From positions 868,001-932,000 of the forward strand of contig NZ_CP064056.1 of NCBI RefSeq assembly GCF_015775975.1: a DNA stretch of 64,000 nt, given 5' to 3'. The notes below the pieces were generated by a model. The model worked only from the letters and a program-made list of their open reading frames with translations, had not been told where the DNA came from and ran no database searches. The translations under genes were made by a program, and so were the position numbers. This document shows, in pieces, positions 62,227-64,000 of the stretch (positions are counted from its first letter, which is position 1; each line of letters opens with the position of its first letter). Origin of the DNA: Staphylococcus lloydii. GTDB lineage: Bacteria > Bacillota > Bacilli > Staphylococcales > Staphylococcaceae.

Positions 62227-63321
62227 TTGACGTGGTTAGTCATTAGTGGGCTCATCGTAGGAGCTTTATTAGGTTTTGTTATGCAACGTACACGCTTTTG
62301 TTTAGCAGGCGGTTTCCGAGATATGTATATACAGAAAAGCAATAAAATGTTTTATGCCTTATTAATAGCTATTTCTGTACAAAGCATTGGATTACTTTTA
62401 TTAACGTCTACAGGTGTTGTTACTATACCTACTGAATCATATCCTATCATTGGAACAGTTATAGGTTCATTTATTTTTGGTGTAGGAATGATATTATCAG
62501 GAGGGTGTGCGACAGGTACTTGGTACCGCGCTGGTGAAGGTTTAATAGGTAGTTGGATCGCATTAGTATTTTATGGATTTACTGCAGCAGTTACCAAATT
62601 CGGCTTACTATTACCTGTAATGGATAAAATTAATAAGCCGACAAACGTTAACGCGAGTATGGCACAAACGACTGGAATCCCTATGTGGGTTTGGGTTTTA
62701 TTATTAGTAATTATAACAGTGTTTTTTGTAACTAAAACATTACGTAAACCAAAAGTTGCGGTACCAACTTTAAAACGTAAATTTACAGGCGTACGTTATT
62801 ACTTATTCGAGAAAAAATATCATCCTTTCGTTGCTGCTATCGTAGTTGGTCTAATTGCATTATTAGCTTGGCCAGCAAGTGAAGCAACAGGCAGAATGGA
62901 TGGTTTAGGTATTACAACGCCTTCAGCTAACTTAATACAATTTTTAATTAGTGGTGACGTAAAATTACTAGACTGGGGTGTATTTTTAGTTTTAGGTATC
63001 TTCTTTGGTTCTTATATTGCAGCTAAAGGAGCAAGAGAATTTAAATGGAGATTGCCAGATAAAAAGACAATAAGAAATAGTGTATTCGGTGGTATGTGTA
63101 TGGGCTTTGGCGCATCAGTAGCCGGAGGTTGTTCCATCGGTAACGGTTTAGTATCAACTGCCACAATGTCATGGCAAGGCTGGATTGCCTTAGCTTCAAT
63201 GATTTTAGGTGCATGGTTTATGAGTTACTTTATTTTTATTAGACCTATGAAAAAAGCTCAAAAAGCACAAAGCGCTTCAACAAATAGCGCTCACTTAAGT
63301 GGTCAAACACAAACAACGTAA
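62227..63321 (+). CDS. YeeE/YedE (TsuA-like) thiosulfate transporter
   Basis: Membrane protein of 364 residues with about nine helices in two related halves, the Sulf_transp fold. Conserved Cys residues line the path: Cys25 in RTRFCLAGGFRD, Cys94 in GGCATGTWYRAGEG, and the second-half GGCSIGNG near 294. The start is TTG 62227 behind AGAGGG. With the adjacent TusA-like protein this is the TsuA/TsuB layout used for thiosulfate uptake. Confidence 0.88.
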   Translation: MTWLVISGLIVGALLGFVMQRTRFCLAGGFRDMYIQKSNKMFYALLIAISVQSIGLLLLTSTGVVTIPTESYPIIGTVIGSFIFGVGMILSGGCATGTWYRAGEGLIGSWIALVFYGFTAAVTKFGLLLPVMDKINKPTNVNASMAQTTGIPMWVWVLLLVIITVFFVTKTLRKPKVAVPTLKRKFTGVRYYLFEKKYHPFVAAIVVGLIALLAWPASEATGRMDGLGITTPSANLIQFLISGDVKLLDWGVFLVLGIFFGSYIAAKGAREFKWRLPDKKTIRNSVFGGMCMGFGASVAGGCSIGNGLVSTATMSWQGWIALASMILGAWFMSYFIFIRPMKKAQKAQSASTNSAHLSGQTQTT

Positions 63322-63339
63322 TAGAGAGGAAGATAAATT

Positions 63340-63564
63340 ATGGTACATGAATTAGGCACAGTAGGAATGGTATGCCCATTCCCATTAATAGAAGCTCAGA
63401 AAAAAATGGTTACTTTAGATAATGGAGATGAATTAAAGATTGATTTCGACTGTACGCAAGCTACTGAAGCAATCCCTAACTGGGCTGCTGAACAAGGATA
63501 TCCAGTAACGAACTACGAACAATTAGATGATGCATCTTGGACTATCACAATTCAAAAAGCATAA
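63340..63564 (+). CDS. TusA/SirA-family sulfur carrier (TsuB-like)
   Basis: Protein of 74 residues with the CPxP motif CPFP (Cys12) on the first helix, the site that carries persulfide, and the LKIDFDCTQA strand. 18 nt after the transporter gene, with GAGG upstream. Would accept sulfur from the imported thiosulfate; that coupling is inference from the E. coli/Spirochaeta pair. Confidence 0.9.
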   Translation: MVHELGTVGMVCPFPLIEAQKKMVTLDNGDELKIDFDCTQATEAIPNWAAEQGYPVTNYEQLDDASWTITIQKA

Positions 63565-63572
63565 ACAAAATT

Positions 63573-63603
63573 AACTCGGTTATTTATAATAGCCGGGTTT
63601 TTT
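63573..63603 (+). terminator. Terminator of the sulfur uptake pair
   Basis: AACTCGGTTAT / ATAGCCGGGTT stem (G-U pairs) with a short loop and TTTTTT. Confidence 0.8.
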
Positions 63604-63925
63604 ATATCTAAGTATGTCTTTAGACTTAGTAAGATGGTAAACTATAAATTAAAAGTTTCATATTTCATAGCTAAAGCTAAGACGTATAAATATATAAAAT
63701 TTTATTTTTTGCAACATAATCAATTTATCGAATGATATGATATATATTGTCGATAACTTAAGCAAAAGTAAAACACAAAATTTATAAGTGAATAATAGTA
63801 TATACATATGAGTTGAGACATTTATTTTAACTACAAATATTAGGGGAACATTATTTTTAAAATCGGGCAATTCCCTTATGAATAATTAAATAAAGATATT
63901 ACAGTTTTGAGGAGGCATACTTACC
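63604..63925 (+). other. Upstream region of the sucrose hydrolase gene
   Basis: No gene. An inverted repeat TTATCGA-N18-TCGATAA lies at 63725-63756. A possible promoter TTGAGA (63813-63818), N17, AATATT is followed by AGGGGAA / TTCCCTT (63841-63879), which may form a leader hairpin or operator. A minus-strand frame at 63658-63870 is AT-driven and not supported. Confidence 0.4.
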
Positions 63926-64000
63926 ATGCGTGAGTGGACAAGAGACGAGCGCTATCAACGTTTTGAGGAAGTACCTCAAGATAAGTTAGAAGCATTAAGA
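63926..64000 (+). CDS. Probable sucrose-6-phosphate hydrolase, 3' part outside window
   Basis: Only 25 codons are visible, starting MREWTRDERYQRFEEV. This resembles the start of staphylococcal GH32 sucrose-6-phosphate hydrolase (ScrB/SacA), which follows this region in S. aureus near rex and nrgA. GGAGG lies 10 nt before ATG 63926. The catalytic motifs are beyond the window, so the call rests on the N-terminus and position. Confidence 0.55.
   Translation, partial: MREWTRDERYQRFEEVPQDKLEALR

Noticed and set aside
63658-63870. Minus-strand frame of 70 codons upstream of the sucrose gene
   Set aside because: Very AT-rich, no ribosome binding site, and it would read against the presumed promoter region.

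Overview
This window is a low-GC Firmicute chromosome segment that I place in Staphylococcus. The evidence is a complete rRNA operon with staphylococcal-type 16S/23S/5S, protein sequences close to the S. aureus families throughout, and the familiar staphylococcal gene order from the ATP synthase operon to rex. It is not S. aureus itself: protein divergence and the 16S variable regions fit a coagulase-negative species, perhaps the S. saprophyticus/cohnii group, but I could not run a search to settle that.

Layout. 1-1010 is the 3' part of mnaA (teichoic acid precursor epimerase). 1085-8021 is the F1Fo-ATP synthase operon atpI-B-E-F-H-A-G-D-C with a consensus promoter and a strong terminator. 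8191-10266 holds a DUF1146 membrane protein, murA and fabZ. 10310-12511 holds a YwpF-like gene, a second ssb, and sceD with an upstream WalR-type box. 12641-15732 is a TPP-riboswitch-controlled thiamine operon (tenA, thiD, thiM, thiE). 15829-21099 holds yidC, an HD phosphohydrolase, cls2, the copper-sensing csoR/csoZ pair with a visible operator, a 46-residue small gene, and rodA. 21361-28590 holds ddl, murF, cshA, three bacterial-PH-domain membrane proteins and acpS. 28697-33352 is alr, mazEF and the sigma-B module rsbU-V-W-sigB with an internal sigma-B promoter. 33499-36094 is tex and a SprT-like gene.

36213-42660 is an rRNA operon read from tandem promoters, with tRNA-Leu and tRNA-Gly ahead of 16S. 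It is followed by a tandem-duplicated tail carrying truncated 5S copies and a 125-nt element predicted to be strongly folded. 42667-53983 (minus strand) is the branched-chain amino acid operon ilvD-ilvB-ilvN-ilvC-leuA-leuB-leuC-leuD-ilvA. Its leader encodes an Ile/Leu/Val-rich peptide with attenuator hairpins and a CodY-like box. 54136-57221 is the t6A/ribosomal acetylation cluster tsaE-tsaB-rimI-tsaD and a VOC protein. 57318-61192 (minus) is a membrane-anchored MutS-like ATPase and an ABC-F ATPase, separated by a cluster of DnaA boxes. 61348-63564 is rex and a YeeE/TusA-type sulfur uptake pair. The window ends in the first 25 codons of a probable sucrose-6-phosphate hydrolase.

No insertion sequence, prophage, CRISPR array or classical defence island is visible. 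The region is core genome. The points most worth following up are non-coding: the 5S-derived repeat array, the ilv leader (17-bp inverted repeat pairing the leader start codon with its own regulatory codons), a long hairpin between ilvC and leuA, the DnaA-box cluster, and overlapping CodY-like boxes upstream of cshA.
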